The notes: generated from the sequence alone by a model not told the origin. A DNA stretch of 64,000 nucleotides from Hevea brasiliensis (GCF_030052815.1 NC_079504.1:43208282-43272281); one strand, 5' to 3'. Positions 1 to 13,989 are shown, numbered from the stretch's first letter. A program made the numbers and translations.

Positions 1-2332
1 ACCGACCGAATCGAACCAGACCGGATCGGACCGGTCGAATCGGACCGGCTCCCTCCCCTTTTTCTTCCTCCCGCGCGCGTCCGACCTCCTCCCCTTCTCT
101 CTCTCTTTTCTCTCTCCTCCCTCCTCCCCTTGCCGCGCCGCCACCTCCCCTGCCTTCCCACCTCGCCGGCGCCCCACCTCGGTCCTCCCCCACGGCCGGC
201 CGCCGCCTGGAACGCCGGAAAACGGCCTCGGAAAGGACGCGCAGCGTGCGCGCGACGCCTGGACTTCCCGGCCAAAATTCGGCCAATCCGGCCACCAATT
301 GGACCAGGTCTTGTGTCTAAAATCATCTACTCGGCGAGAGCTTTCCATAGACACCGAGAACACCGAAATCCATAGAGCGGTTTGTCCAATTTTTGCCCGG
401 GAAGTTTTAGCCCATTTTGACTTTCGGGCTAGATTTCTCGTAAACCGTGAATCCCACGAGAAAACCGAGAATACCAGAGCGCTCCACTCGTCGAGAGCTT
501 CGCGGCGACATAAATTTCAAATTTTTCTGACACCGTTTTTTGATGGGTCCCATGGAACTTCGCAGTATTTTTCCGAGCATTAAATGAGCTTAGAAAATTC
601 TGAAAATTTTATGTACTAACCCCCGTGTTGTGGGCTTCGTGTAGGTATCCTCAATTCGCGGAAATTCGGCGATTGGCCAAGATGCGCAAGTTTCGGGCGA
701 ACGGACTGTTACGAAAAGTCTCCGAATTGGACCGAAGTTTTGGCTACCCCCCATTGTCAAACATCCCGAGTCGCGTTCCCGAAGTCGGAATCGGCAAAGA
801 TAAACCCGAACCTTGCTTTTCGTAATTTTCTAGTGCGTAAATAGGGTTAAAAATCCATAAAATATTCGTGGTAGCTCAGAAAATTATGATTCTTTTTGCA
901 ATAGCCTAGTAATATTGCTAAGGACCGCGGGGCAAAGTATTAGAATTTTTAGAGCTTGTTTGGGAAATTTTTGCAAAAATGATTAATTATAAGGACTAAA
1001 TTGAAACTTTACATATTGTGATGAATGATTGAATTGATGGGCCTAGGAGGGGCTGTGTGATGTGATTGAGTTGTGGATATATGGATTGTGAATACAGAAG
1101 TGTGTTTTGGGCCCTTTTGCAGGTTGGGTAGGTCCTAGGTATAGGGGAGACTTTGCCGGATTTTCAGCACGACTTAGGACGTATTTGGTTTTTTCTTGAT
1201 TGTATTGAGTCATTTATATTAAAAATTGTAATGTAATTATCAGGTGAGCCGGGACAGCCTTCTTCCTCCGCCCAGCCGCCACAGTGACCGTTGTCAAGTC
1301 TGTGAGTAAAATATTAATTTTAATTGTGATTTCACTATTATTATATGTTCAAGCATGCCCATGCATCACTTATATACATATATTTATGTAGTTAAACTCT
1401 AGGCACGATTTATGTTGCATTGATAACTGTTAAAGTGCCAGCGATGTTGATGTGGTAATTTGGAGCGGTCTTGTGCGTTGGCGTGCGTGTGATGTGGTGT
1501 GGACTATGGATAGGGCGGGTAGTCACGGCTGAGTTCTTCATTGGGACTGATCCTTGAGGGGTAGTCACGGCTTGAGTTCTTCGGCGGACCCCGATTTGGT
1601 TTATTAAGCGAAAGTCAGGCAGGTTCTTGGCACCAAGGTTGGATTTAAGAGAGTTGTATAGGGGATCAGCTCCCATATATTATGATTGATACTACAGGGT
1701 GTGTGAGTGCTCCGAATTACCTTTTTGATGTTATGATGTGAAAATATTGTTGATGTTGCATTTCACTCTAGAGGGTGTATTAGTTTTAGATAGTTATAGA
1801 GATTATGGTTAAAATTGATATTTTACTCTCTGAGTCGAACGCTCACTCCTGTTCAATATTTTCCGTGCCACGGAGGATATTTTTGAGGTTAACGCTTCCT
1901 TTCCTCGAGTTGTTTATCAATGTTTGTGTAATTTTATTAACTCCTAGAATTTCCGCATGTGTTAGAAGTATTTATTTGATTTTGGTTTGTAATATTATTA
2001 TCATGTTGGACCTGTAAACATATAATGATATGCCTGTTTGATGGATTGGATGAGGGAGCTGAGCTCCCATTTATTTTATCTTTGATGAGTATGTGGAGGG
2101 TGAGCTGAGCTCCCCAATTGATGATATATTTTGTTTACAGGTCGGGTGAGCCAAAAACTCCCCATTGAAAGGTCCACTTTATGGCCGGACTCCGTCCGGT
2201 TGATTTCTTGATATTGGGCCCAAATGGGCCTTAGAGTTGGATTGATGAATAGTTAGGCTTACTACGGGTCTCGGGGGCTTTACGCTGGTCCAGGTCCTAG
2301 TGCCGGTCCGGCCCATAGGTTGGGTCGTGACA
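1..2332 (+). mobile_element. Partial gypsy-type LTR, left end beyond the window
   Basis: A GC-rich pyrimidine tract at the window start passes into a long non-coding stretch ending in GGGTCGTGACA at 2332, after which composition drops abruptly to AT-rich DNA. The ending resembles the GGGTGTGACA end of the solo LTR at 32112-36049. The short open frames at 130-825 and 1410-2017 have no recognisable domain and lie in biased sequence, so I do not call them genes. No PBS, PPT or pol domain is seen; it may be a solo LTR or the 3' LTR of an element extending left. The left terminus and target duplication cannot be seen. Confidence 0.5.
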
Positions 2333-4228
2333 CATAAATTGATTAATAGATTATTTTTATTATATTAAATTAAGTCTTTTAATATGTTACTTATTAATTT
2401 TTGAATTAACAATATATATATATATATATATATATATGTTTATCAAAATTAAATTAAATTTTATTTTTTAAATAACTGTTAATTATTATCTTTTATATTT
2501 TTTTTAAGATTGTAATAATATAATATTTTATATTTAACAATGGTAGGTAGAGTGTAAATATTGATTAATATTTTTTTAGTCTTTTGTTTATATATAAATG
2601 CTTTTGTATTCTTATTTATTTTCAATAAAATATTAGATGAATTAAATATATACAGAAAGTGATGAATTGAGGATCCCATAATCATATCCTAATTGAAGGG
2701 ACATGAACATGGAAAAAAAGAGAGCTAATATTTGACCTCTCATTCATGGATTAATTCACTTGAAATAATTGATTAAATATTTGTGTGATTTAACTAAACT
2801 CATTTCAAGAAATAAAATTTAAATTGTAATTTGATAGACATCAAGCAGAGTGTGTTTCCTCTATATCACATCACTCTTCAAGTTGAATTATAATATAATT
2901 TGGGAAAATACTATAGTAATAATTTTTTACCAAAAGAAAACTATATTTTATAAATTATTACTCTTGAATTAACCTTTTATATATATTCATCTAATGATAT
3001 TAAAGAAAACTGTTAATAAATTAAATTAAAATACATAAATTATAAAAAAATTAAATAAATTATTTTAAAAAAATTAATTAGATTATCATATTTGATTTTT
3101 ATTTTTTAATAATTTTTTAAATTAAAATATTAATTTTTTATTTTAAATAAAAAATTTATTAAAAATGAATTAATTAATTTGTTTTTACCCAAATGTGTAC
3201 GCACACAGAGACAGTTCAGGGATAAGAAACATCCTTTAGTAAAATTATAATAATTTTATCGAGACATGCTAACTCATATAAACCACTTACATACGCTATT
3301 TACAATGAATGTGAAATTTCGAAGAATCAGTCCTCCACGCGACTGTCTATGTGTACGTGGATCATGTGTAGGGGTTAAGCCTACGCACACACTGCCCTCA
3401 CATTTTCAAACTCTTTGATTATTTTATCTAAAAATATATACATATATATAAATAATTCAGAAACATGATACGCCCTTTAATTAAATTATTATAATTTTAT
3501 TAAAAAATATTAACTTATATAAATCATTTATATACGGTATTCATAATTAAATTAAATTCTGTGGAGGAGGAAATATTGGAAACAGTAAAAGGACTTATAG
3601 GCAATCTGACTAGACCATTGTACAGACAAATGTAGGTAGAATAGCGTTTTCTGCAGTCAAGTTAATTCAACATCATTAATTCAGCATCATTTTAACAAAA
3701 ATAATAATACAAAAACTTGCGCATCACTTTCCACGTGACGTAGAAGCAGGCTACACCTAAGAAAATTTGAAAAAAAGAAAATAATAAGCCCCTCTTGCTT
3801 TAATTGAGATTAAATAAATTTAAAATTAATATTATTTTTTAATAATAAAATATTATTTTTCACTTTTAAATATTAAAAAGTATTTATTATTTTTAATTAA
3901 AATAAAATTAAAAAAATTAAAGAACATTATGAGTAAGAATTATTTAATGTTAATTATATTTTTAATATTGTTTAATTAAAAATAGAAAAAAATAGTATTT
4001 ATTTAAAAAAAATATACTATTAGGTAATAACTTAATTGGTTTTAATTAGGAAGTATAAGAGCTTATTTATCAAAAACTTAATTTTAAATTTATTTATTAT
4101 TCAAATAAAAATACATGGATTTATTTGATTTTTTTCCAAGAGAATTTTACTTTTTCATTGATTTTAATTGAGATTAAATTTAAAATTTCATAATTTTAAA
4201 AATAATCAAAAAAAGTCTTAACCAATTA

Positions 4229-4286
<58 letters not shown>

Positions 4287-4976
4287 TTGTGTATTATTAT
4301 TATAGGCACCACTATGGAAATATTAACCATTAAATACATTGACTTTGAGGTTCTACGTTTGGTTGTTACAATCTATCCATCGGCATCTCATAATTGAGAG
4401 GTTTATCACGATTAATGACTAATGAGTACATCTCTAAAATTCTAATTAATCTTAATTTTTTTTCTTAATCTGATAATTAATAATGAATAATGCCTAATCA
4501 TAATTTTAAAAAAATAAAAATATAGTAATTAGCATACGTCAGTGGAAGTAGAAGACAATATATTTAAACATTAAACTTTTATTTTCCACATAGCTATGCA
4601 TTGAGGCCCCACGACACATATTAGGCTTCATCAATACCACTCATTCATTGGACAAAATAGACTAATTAAGGGTAATTATTGAATGCAATTAACTGCAAAC
4701 TTAATTAATACATTAATAATTGTATGGTTTAATTTTATTGAAAAAAAATAAATTATAAATACGTGAGTCCCACTCATTTAACATATGGACTCCACTGTTT
4801 ATCATCTTAAATTAATGATAGAAAGAGTTTATGTAAAAATTCAACATAAAAATTATAAGGTTTACATTAGAAATAGTTTTCCTTCAAAAAAAACAGAAAG
4901 AAATTCGCAATTGTTATAATATCTTCCAATAAATTGTTAAAAATTGATTGAATTTAATTATATACGTTAATTAAAT
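2333..4976. other. AT-rich intergenic DNA downstream of the ERF gene
   Basis: No coding region or RNA gene is recognised. It contains an (AT)n run near 2414-2437 and a (TAA)n microsatellite near 4229-4285. A diverged duplicated motif of about 85 bp occurs at 3225-3310 and again at 3458-3542 (both run from 'agaaaca' through 'cttatataaa..cattta.atac'), suggesting relics of a small mobile element. An ACGT-core motif CACGTGACGT occurs near 3732. Confidence 0.5.
4229..4285. repeat. (TAA)n microsatellite
   Basis: An uninterrupted run of about 18-19 TAA/AAT triplets. No function is implied. Confidence 0.95.
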
Positions 4977-5561
4977 TTAGCAATCCCAAATGGAGGCATC
5001 TTGAATTTCCTCAAACTCGCTAAATTGATAAATGTCATCATCTGCAGAAACCATGGGCTCTCCAAGCAGTAGAGCTCCAGCCAACTCCATCCACATCTTG
5101 GGGGAGTCCAAAGGAGTTTCGTTAATAGCTTGAATCTGACTCGGCGAAAGCCCAATTCTTACAGGACCCAAACCCCCGCCGCTACAGCTGCCGCCGCCGC
5201 CACCGCCACCACCAGAGCCATCCACTGCTTCTGAACGTTTCATCATCGGTCTTCTATTCCTAAACCGTAAAGCAGCCTCTTGAGCCGCCATTTGCACATC
5301 CTCTGCTGTAGAACTCTTAGGCCTAGGAAAACTATCAGCAAGTTCAGGGAAGTTGAGGTGAACTCCAGGTCCCCTGAAGTGCAATGCAGCAACATCATAT
5401 GCAGCAGCGGCCATCTCCGGCAATTCATAACTCCCAAGCCAAATGCGCTTTTTCGTACCAGGCTCCCGGATTTCAGACACCCATTTCCCCCATTTTCGCT
5501 GGCGAATGCCGCGATACCGTGGAGGAGCAGCGTGATGGGCATCGGTGGATCTTTGTTCCAT
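4977..5561 (-). CDS. DREB-type AP2/ERF transcription factor
   Basis: A complete 194-residue single-exon protein. Residues 15-73 form one AP2/ERF DNA-binding domain with the usual YRG start, the WVSEIREP and RIWLGSY blocks, the [10 protein letters not shown] helix and a LNFPE end. Domain positions 14 and 19 are Val and Glu (residues 28 and 33), the signature of the DREB branch, which binds DRE/CRT (GCCGAC-core) promoter elements in the nucleus. After the domain come a PRP..SS..D-VQ-AA-EAA segment typical of DREB groups A-4/A-5, a basic patch near 99-109, a glycine tract near 115-130 and an acidic C-terminus (about 165-194) suited to activation. The ATG is the first in frame and has a TATA box about 60 bp upstream. 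DREB family is near certain; the subgroup is inferred. This is the only clear host gene in the window. Confidence 0.93.
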   Translation of the reverse strand: MEQRSTDAHHAAPPRYRGIRQRKWGKWVSEIREPGTKKRIWLGSYELPEMAAAAYDVAALHFRGPGVHLNFPELADSFPRPKSSTAEDVQMAAQEAALRFRNRRPMMKRSEAVDGSGGGGGGGGSCSGGGLGPVRIGLSPSQIQAINETPLDSPKMWMELAGALLLGEPMVSADDDIYQFSEFEEIQDASIWDC

Positions 5562-5620
5562 TTAAGTAGAAGAGCAGAGAAGAGCAGAAATGGGTTGCTG
5601 GTGAAAGAGCGTGAGGGTGG

Positions 5621-5627
5621 TTATATA
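5621..5627 (-). promoter_or_regulatory. TATA box of the ERF gene
   Basis: Read on the minus strand the sequence is TATATAA, about 60 bp before the start codon at 5561. That spacing leaves a short 5' leader of roughly 30 nt. It is the best TATA candidate immediately upstream of the gene. Confidence 0.6.
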
Positions 5628-7068
5628 GAGAAAAACCATTGAAGTGTGGTGGAGTGAAGAAGGGGAACTTCCGAGTAGCTACGTAGCTGAGTGGGAAGAT
5701 GCTGGCATTGGCTATGCACTGCATGCAAGCCTTTTTTTTCCTTCTTCGGTCTTAGATGACGCAATCATATCTTGCCACGTTGCTTCCTTTTTATTATTCA
5801 GTATGTGGTGGGAAAATTAAAATCTGAAATTCATCAGTTTCAGACATTTTGTTGATAAATAATTTATATACATGAATGCAAATATATATTTGATTTATTT
5901 GTAATTACACGTGCACCAAGTATAATTAATAAAAAAATTATTTTAAAAAATTTATTTATAGCTATTTTAATTCATATTTAGATTTTATTTATCTAAAATT
6001 TGAAAGAAAATATTTTATATATATGTTTATATTATGTAAATATATAATTATATTTTTAATTTTATTGAGATTATTAAAATTTATAAAATATATATATATT
6101 TTTTTAAATATAAAGTCATTTGAAAGGCTGAGGAGGCAAGTCGGGCAAGGCCTCAGCCTCCCCTCGCAAGCTCTCCACGGCTCCAACAGCTAACCCCTAC
6201 GCAAGAATCATCAAGTAACATGAAATAAAAAGGGCACGCTCCCGTTTGGGACGCATCGTTATCTTTCGTGAACCAAAATGACTCGTGAATATCTCGACTC
6301 TCACATTGACGAAGAACATTATAAATGTATAATTTGTGTGAATTGCAAAATCTCGCAAACCATTAAATCCTTAAATACAAGTAACGTTCTAAAAAAACGT
6401 ATCTTTTAAAGAATTATTTTCCAATGAAACAAATGAATTGTGTGGTACTTGTGATATTAAAATTATTATAAGTTGCAAAAGGAAAAATTTTATTTGTATA
6501 TAATAAGTTGAATTTATTATTTAATATATAAAATATGGATTTTTTTTATGAAATATTTTAAAAAATAATAACAATTTTAATATTATTGAGTTATGATAAA
6601 ATATTAATGAGTCAAAATTAAAACATTAAAGCAATAATTTTAGTTGAATTATTAAAAAAAGGTTCAAATATGGATAAGCATTAATCGAACTTTAATTTGC
6701 AATTTCCTTATTATATTCATCTTTATTCTAAATTTCAATTAACATAATTTGTGTGTTGTTTAAATTTATAATATTTTAAATATTTTGGTAATAAAAATAT
6801 ATAATCCTGACCCTTGCCAACTCTATATTATTAATAGGAAGCATTTTTGAAGATATTTTTTCTCTTTAAAAAATAAATTTCTAGATGAGAAAATCTTGAG
6901 GAGACAAATTCATAGAAGAGTGTAGAGCTTTTATCAGTGCACCAAAAGCTAAGTGGATAAAATACATAACAGGTGAAGGAATTTATATCATGAATCAAGC
7001 AGTACTAGATTATGTTGGACATTCTTTTGCTTCGCATTAATGGGCTACCTTGTATTGTGAAATATCAT

Positions 7069-7071
<3 letters not shown>

Positions 7072-7150
<79 letters not shown>
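7072..7150. repeat. (CT)n(AT)n compound microsatellite
   Basis: About 57 bp of CT repeats run directly into about 24 bp of TA repeats. Confidence 0.95.
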
Positions 7151-8054
7151 AAAGGCCATTCCCATAAAGTGCTTTTTATATAATTCAATGTCTTTACTTT
7201 TTCTATGTCAACTCAAATTTAATTTTTCACATATATTAACATGATTAAAGTTAGAGAGAATATCAACAGATAGTTTAGTATAAGTGGTTTGACACTTTTA
7301 ATTGAGTATTCAATTCTAGTTAATGAAAATGATAATCATTGAAAGGGGCCGATTCGGCGCGAATAGTATTAGTTCTAGTCCATTGGAGTAAGAATACCTG
7401 TGAAATATCAAAAAAAAAAAGAGAGAGAGAATACTGAATAAATTACATATTAATTTATTTTAAAATAGATTTATAAAGGTGATTTAATTATTTTACATAT
7501 CAAAATAAATTTAATGTTATAATCGAATCACTTATGTATATTATTCTTTTATTTTATAATATAGAAGGTAAAAAGAAAATCTCTTTTCTTTTTAAGAAAA
7601 TTTTAAGTATATAAAAATATATAATATCTCCTCCATTTTTTTTTAAAAAAAATTCTCAATATATTAAATAAAATAAATAAAATTTTAGTACAATATTTAA
7701 AAATAAAAAAATTGCATGTTTGTATTTGCTCTTGAAATATTTACGTCCCAACTATATGCTATTTGGCTTTTTTATTTTATTTTATTTTTTTGTAATTGTA
7801 GATTATAAATATATTGAAAGATTAAAATTATCAGCTAACTTGAATTTATTAAAACTAAAATTAATTTAAAAATGTTCTGATAATTATAAATTTTTATCTA
7901 TTGTTTATTATTAAGAATAAATCCATGCATTTAAATTCATTCGGTAAAAGAAATGTTTTCTGAAAAATGCTTTGTAATATGTTTTAAATATATTTTAATT
8001 ATTTTTTTTAAAAAATATTTTCATTAAATAAAAAATAATATAAACTCACAGGTG

Positions 8055-8059
<5 letters not shown>

Positions 8060-8122
<63 letters not shown>
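8060..8122. repeat. (TA)n microsatellite
   Basis: About 31 TA repeats, followed by a short ATTT run. Confidence 0.95.
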
Positions 8123-8126
<4 letters not shown>

Positions 8127-9850
8127 TTATTTATTTTTAACAAAACCTTTTAACTTTATTGAGATACACTATAAAACTATTTAAAATTTTTGAATATATC
8201 ATAACAGTGTGATAAATGCATTCTTAAAATTATTCAGAAGGAAAATTTAATTCTAATAAGAATAAACTTATTTTAAAATTTTGTTAATTATAAATACTAA
8301 AAAAAATTATAGTTAAAGAGTAAATAATACTTCATTTTTAGCCTATTTGAAATTTGAACTAAAATATGAAATAAATTGGATGTGTTCATTTGCAAACAAT
8401 TGAGATAATTTTTTAAAAAATTTTCTAAAAAAAAATTGAAAATTGAGTTTGTGTTAAATGTGTTAGTTTTTTAAATGAAATATTGAAAAATTAATTTTTA
8501 ATTTTTTAATATTTAATTAAACTTCAAAAACCAGTATTTATTTTTCACTATTGTCTTATATAATAAAAGTTTTGTTTTGTAAATGATAAATAATAATTTT
8601 TTTTATAATTAAAGTTATACTATAATTTTTTTATAATTAAAATTAAATAATTATTTAAAATATATATTTATAATAATGAAAAATTAATTATATTATTCAT
8701 AAATAAATAAATAATACATATTACTGAATTCTAAAAGTAAAATAAAATTTGAAATATATTTTAATATAATTTATTTTTTAATTATAAAACATGTGAATAA
8801 TTTTAATTATTTAAATAAAAATTATTTATTATTATTATAAATAAATGTATTTTTCATATTCCTTTATAATTTCCATAAGTTTTTTGAAAAAATAAAAACA
8901 AAAATAAAAATAAAAAACTGTTGTTCACAATTAAATAGCCCATCTAATTGCTAACTAAATTACCCAACATTTAAAAATTTTAACATTTATTAGGTTAAAT
9001 ATAACATTCTAAAAAAATATTCTGCAAATGGCAAAATATTTAATTTTACCCCAATATTTAATACGAAAAATTTTAATTTTTTATCTAAATTAATTTAAAA
9101 GTTTTAAGTTAAATTTAATTTAATTCAAACTTTAAAATTTATTAGCTAAATTTCTTGATTTAAATTAAAAATAAAAGAGTTTAATTTTTAATTTTTTTTT
9201 TATTTTTAAGCTAAATTAAATTTAATTTAAAATTTTTTATTTATTTTATATAAAGTTTTAAAAATTAAGAAAGTATGTAACTTGGTTACTTATTTTTAAT
9301 TTTTTACTTTAAATTTAATTTTTAATTTATAAATTAATTTAAAAATTAAAAAATAATTATTTAATAAAATTATTTAAAATTAATTTTTAAATAATTGACA
9401 TATTTAATTAAAAAAATATTAAAAATAATTAATTTATCAAAATTATTAAAAAAATATATAATTAAGTGATGTGATCATTAAAAATAAAAATAGTGTTAAT
9501 ATTTAAAAAATTATTAAAATAATATAATTTTTTTATTTAATTAAATAATAATTTTAAAATAAATAAATAAATAAATATAAAAAAGAATGTTTTAATTATA
9601 ACTTTTAACTTATTTTTAATTATTTTTTAAGTTAAAAATTAAATTAAATATTAATTTATTTATAATTTATAAGTACATCTAATCAACTTATATATCCTTT
9701 AATTAAATTAAACTTTTTTTAATACGCGTGAGGAGAAGCTTTTAAGCCCCGATTTTTTTTTATTATTTAAATATAAGTTTCACAATAATGACGCCTAGGT
9801 CCAATCTGCTGACGGGATCAAGTATCCTATTCATTGACGCGTTTTACTGG

Positions 9851-9910
9851 CACGTGGCATAACATTTGACCACTTTACCTGGTCTTCTTCTACGCAAATT
9901 TTTTACTCTC

Positions 9911-9943
<33 letters not shown>

Positions 9944-10048
9944 CTCTGAGACAGGTAAGGCAAACCGCCCGTAGCCCGTAGACTCGTGTTATCCGTCTAT
10001 TCTAGTTTCCTATTTGCCATTCCCGATGAACTTCGCCGCCCCACGTGG
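9851..10048. promoter_or_regulatory. GC-richer island with two G-box-like motifs
   Basis: CACGTGGC at 9851-9858 and CACGTGG at 10042-10048 are matches to the plant G-box/ABRE core. They lie inside an island (about 9720-10075) that is much richer in GC than its surroundings. No open frame follows on either side, so this may be a detached promoter, a mobile-element remnant or chance. Confidence 0.2.
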
Positions 10049-11624
10049 TCTTAATTTCTCGCATGCATATATAGTATTAAGGATAACTCCCTTTGTCTTC
10101 TATAATTAAAATAATAAATTTCAGAAATATTTAAATAATATTAATTTAGATTCATGTATTTAAATTTAGAGAACGTTTAATATGAGAATATGTTGTTTGC
10201 AAATTTAAAAGATAATAAGTAAATTTTTTATTTTATTAATATTTATTTTTTTTAAAATATTAAATATTAATTTTAGAAGACTTATGTTAATAATTATTTT
10301 TTTAAATTAAAATTTATAAGAATAATAGTTAATTTTTAATTTTTTAGCTTTTTATTAAAAACACCCTTAAATTTTTTTTTAAATATCTATATTTACCTTG
10401 AATTTAATCAAAATTTAAATTCATATTTTTTTAAACATCCCAAATAAAATATTTGATCCAAATTCAAATTCATGACTTCAAATCATAAATGCAAACACAA
10501 CTATTGAAAATATGCTTACCCTTTATAATTTATTAATACCATATAGTAATTATGGATTTCTCAAGTCAATTTCATGCAATGAAATCTTCTAACATCACTC
10601 AAGAGCTAGAAGTAAATTACTTGACCCGAATTATATAATATGAATTGAAAAAATATACAAATTTCATAAAAAAAATTAATTAATACATGTAGAAGCACGC
10701 TTTGATTTGATGTTAATATAAAAAATTATTAAAAAAAAGACTAATATAAGTACGTGAGTTGCTTAATCTAAGGAGCCATGATTAAAATGGTTAACCTAAC
10801 AAAAAGGAAAATAAATAAATAAATAAATAAAAAACAAAAGGGTTTGAAGTCAGAAAAATAGAAACAGCTGGATCAAGCTATTATCCAACGCTCAGTTGTC
10901 ATCCAATTTGTAACGTTAAAAACCTTTTCATATTACCAAAATAATTTCTCCAATTTATTTTGCACCGCCGCCCTCCCATACCCATACCGTACTTAAGTAC
11001 CGTTTCCGCGTCCACCGGCAAATACCGGTCAACCCTTTTTCTAATATTATTTTTTGCATATAATTTTTTACTATTATTATTATATTATTATTATAGATAA
11101 AAGTTCAGATAAAAGAGGGTCTCAAGTTCAGTCAGGCCATGCCATTAACTAAGGGCGATACTAAAGTTTTGAGATTGAGGGGTGAAGAGTAAGAGTGACA
11201 ATGAAAAATGTGATTATTTTAAAAGTTAATTAATTTTTTTTTTATTTTAAAAGTCATAAGTAATTATAATATTTATAAAGAATATAAAAAATTTCAAGAG
11301 TAAATTAAAAATTAAATTTAAAAGTATTATAAATAAAAAATTTTAATGTTTACCTCAATATTTTCAAAATTTAAGAGGTTAAATATATATATTTTTATCA
11401 AGAATAATAAAATTATAAGAATAAATATAGAAGTTTTTTAAAGTTTTTGGAGGTCAAAAATATATTTCAACAAAATAAAGAATTTAAATAAAATTTTGCC
11501 CATGATCTGTTTTAAGAATTATAATTGAGTTTACACATCGCCCACTAAATAAGATTGATAAGATTCAAACTCTTAAATTAATGATAGCACTAAATGAGAT
11601 TTATTAATTGAATTGGTGTTTATA

Positions 11625-11667
<43 letters not shown>

Positions 11668-12249
11668 GCAGCAGCAGTCGAAGAAGAAAATAGACATTGT
11701 ACACCAACATAAAATACGGTTTGCATACTAATAGAATTTAAAAATTCCTTTTTTTTTATTACGTTTACAAGCAAACTGTAGGAATTATTGTTTGATTAAG
11801 TAATAAATTAATTTTAATTTTTTTGAAAAAAAAAAGATTTATTTATCTATCAACTAAAGATAATTTAATTATTTTTTTTTAATTTCAAATTTTATCTCTA
11901 TTTATCTATTAATAATTATAATGTGGAAAAAAAGAATTATATTTTATACATGAAAATATTATATTCCCTCAATTTCATTAGCACTGTTCGCAGTGATGGA
12001 AACTTTTAGTATCCATACCAATGAAAAGAGTGGCAGTGTTACTGAGCAACTGCTGTTTTCCCTCTCAGGAGAATTCAGTTGGACTATCATGTTTCTGGTA
12101 ATCAAGTATGGGTGAGTTTTGACATTTTCCATTTTGGTTATATGAGAAATGAAAGGATAGCCAATTGGCATATGCATCTTTTTTTTTTCCCCTCAGTTTT
12201 GATAAACTATTGGAATCAAATTTTTATATATTATCCGTGGCTTTTTTTT

Positions 12250-13690
12250 TGGGTATTGAGAATAAAAATTGAGAAAATTTTAAATATCCTTTAATAGAGA
12301 TACATAAAATCAAAAATAAGTTAGCAGAATCAATTTAGAAAATATACAAGGATAAAAATGTCCTATGTATCCTAATACCCCCTCAAGCTAATGCTAGAAG
12401 GGATAGTAACCGAAGTTTGTCCATGTGCTTGCCATAAAGGCAGCGTCCAAAAGGCTTTGTCAAGATGTTTGCAATTTGATCATAAGATACTATGAACCGA
12501 ATTTGAATGGTACCTTGTTGAACCTATCCTCGAACAAAAATGATAATCTAGTTCAATGTGCTTGGTACGTGCATGAAAAAGGGGATTACACTAAGATATA
12601 TGGCACTAATGTTATCACGTTATAAGACAAGAGTGTAAAAGAATGAAAGCCAAGTTCCTGTAACAAATTGTTCAACCATAAATTTTCTGCAAGAGCATTA
12701 GGAAGAGCTTTATACTTATTTTGAGTTGGAGACTGAGCATGGTAGGCCGTTTCTTTGCCATCCAAGAAATTAAATTACGACTCAAAATAGACAACATATC
12801 CATATGTCGATCAACGGTCTTCTGGATCACCACCCCAATCACTATTTGAGTGACACTGCAAATGAAGATTAGGACCCTTGGCAAGAAAGGCTATATTAGG
12901 TCTAGTTGAGGTGACATACTGTAGTCCGCCAATAATTTGACGATATAACATGGCATCAACAAGGTTCACTAGAAGTTTTAATTGAGGAAGGACTAGTAAC
13001 CAGAGTACAATAAGGCTTGCAACTAATAATTTGAGCTTGAAGAAGCAAATCATTAATGTATTTCTGCTGAGTAAGAAGAAGACCCGTAGGTAAAGATTTA
13101 GCCACAATGCCAAGAAAGAAATGTAGACTACCAAGATCATGAACTAGAAACATATTTTTGTTTTGTGTAAGAAACCACTGCAATCGGAGCAGGTAATTAA
13201 GATGACAATTACTGAAACATAGAATGAATAAAGATATATCTACTTTAGATGACTAAAAATCCAGGCTATATGATAAAGAGGCGAGACGATGGTACCACGC
13301 CCTTGGAGGCAGCTTTAAGCCATATAAAGACTTGTGTAATCGAAAAACATAATCAGAGTGGTTGGTGTCCGCAAGGCCTTGTGGCTGTGTTATGTAAATT
13401 TCATGCTTTAGAAAACCATGCAAAAATGCATTTAAGATGTCTAGTTGTTGAGTCAGCCATTGACACATCGTAGCAATAGAAAGAACAGTTCCGATAGTTG
13501 TCATGTTAACCACAGGACTGAAAGTCTCAGCATAATCTACCCCATCTTGCTGAGTATAAAATTTTGCCACCAAGCGTGCTTTAAATCAATCAACCATCCC
13601 ATAAGCTTTTCCTTTTAATTCTGTAAATCCATTTGTTCCCTACAACATTTTTATCAGTTGGTTTGGGAACTAAGTCCAGGTTTTGTTCAA
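12250..13690 (-). mobile_element. Ty1/copia 3' fragment
   Basis: A minus-strand relic with the C-terminal half of copia pol, a polypurine-like GGGGGTATT directly after the pol stop (plus-strand 12376-12385), and the start of a 3' LTR (minus-strand TATTAGGATACA from about 12377). No 5' LTR, gag, protease or integrase is present. The LTR's far end is not clear, so the left limit is approximate. Confidence 0.7.
12383..13680 (-). pseudogene. Copia reverse transcriptase/RNase H remnant
   Basis: Reading leftward, the first blocks are a KWIYRIKRKAYG-like segment, then [11 protein letters not shown] and [10 protein letters not shown], the standard N-terminal motifs of copia RT. Next come [10 protein letters not shown], a Q-PQG block and LHKSLYGLK, then HDLGSLHFFLGI, YINDLL and YRQIIGGLQYVT-TRPNIAF. 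The end is RNase H-like (CHSNSDWGGDPEDR..STYGY) and ANILTKPF, with a stop at 12383. Copia RT copies element RNA to cDNA in cytoplasmic particles. The frame is broken by several shifts and stops. The YVDD active-site box is lost near a junction at about 13183-13253, so the copy is dead. Family assignment is secure. Confidence 0.85.
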
Positions 13691-13989
13691 AAGTAGTGCA
13701 TTGGTAAAAATTTTCATCAAAATTTTCACTCTTCTATACTAAATATCAAAACTTAATAAATACACTATGTACACAATGAAATGAATTTATCAATTTTAAT
13801 TATAGAATAGAATAAAAATGAAAAATTAGAATGAAATTACCAGTTTTAATGGGTTGAAATGTTTATTTAATTATGAATTTGAATCATGAAATGGGCTAAG
13901 ATAAAATTATGGAGAATAATTAGACTTGATATTAAAAAAGAGAAAACTTAGTTTGCTCTTGGGGATAGCATATTAATCCAGTCATAGGG
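13691..13989. other. Unassigned spacer between copia fragment and LINE
   Basis: AT-rich sequence without a recognised feature. The LINE may begin within it, since coding similarity decays gradually toward the left. Confidence 0.4.

Larger units (their letters stand above)
5760..12249. other. AT-rich intergenic DNA with microsatellites
   Basis: No gene is recognised on either strand; short open frames here are low-complexity. Microsatellites lie at 7072-7150, 8060-8122, 9911-9938 (poly-A) and 11624-11667 (ATT)n. Three local GC-richer islands stand out at about 6120-6260, 9720-10075 and 10860-11040. The 11950-12230 stretch is less AT-rich and could be a non-coding exon or LTR sequence, but I cannot assign it. 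Confidence 0.5.

Noticed and set aside
130..825. Three overlapping plus-strand open frames in GC-rich sequence
   Set aside because: Composition-driven frames in an LTR-like region; they overlap each other and show no domain.
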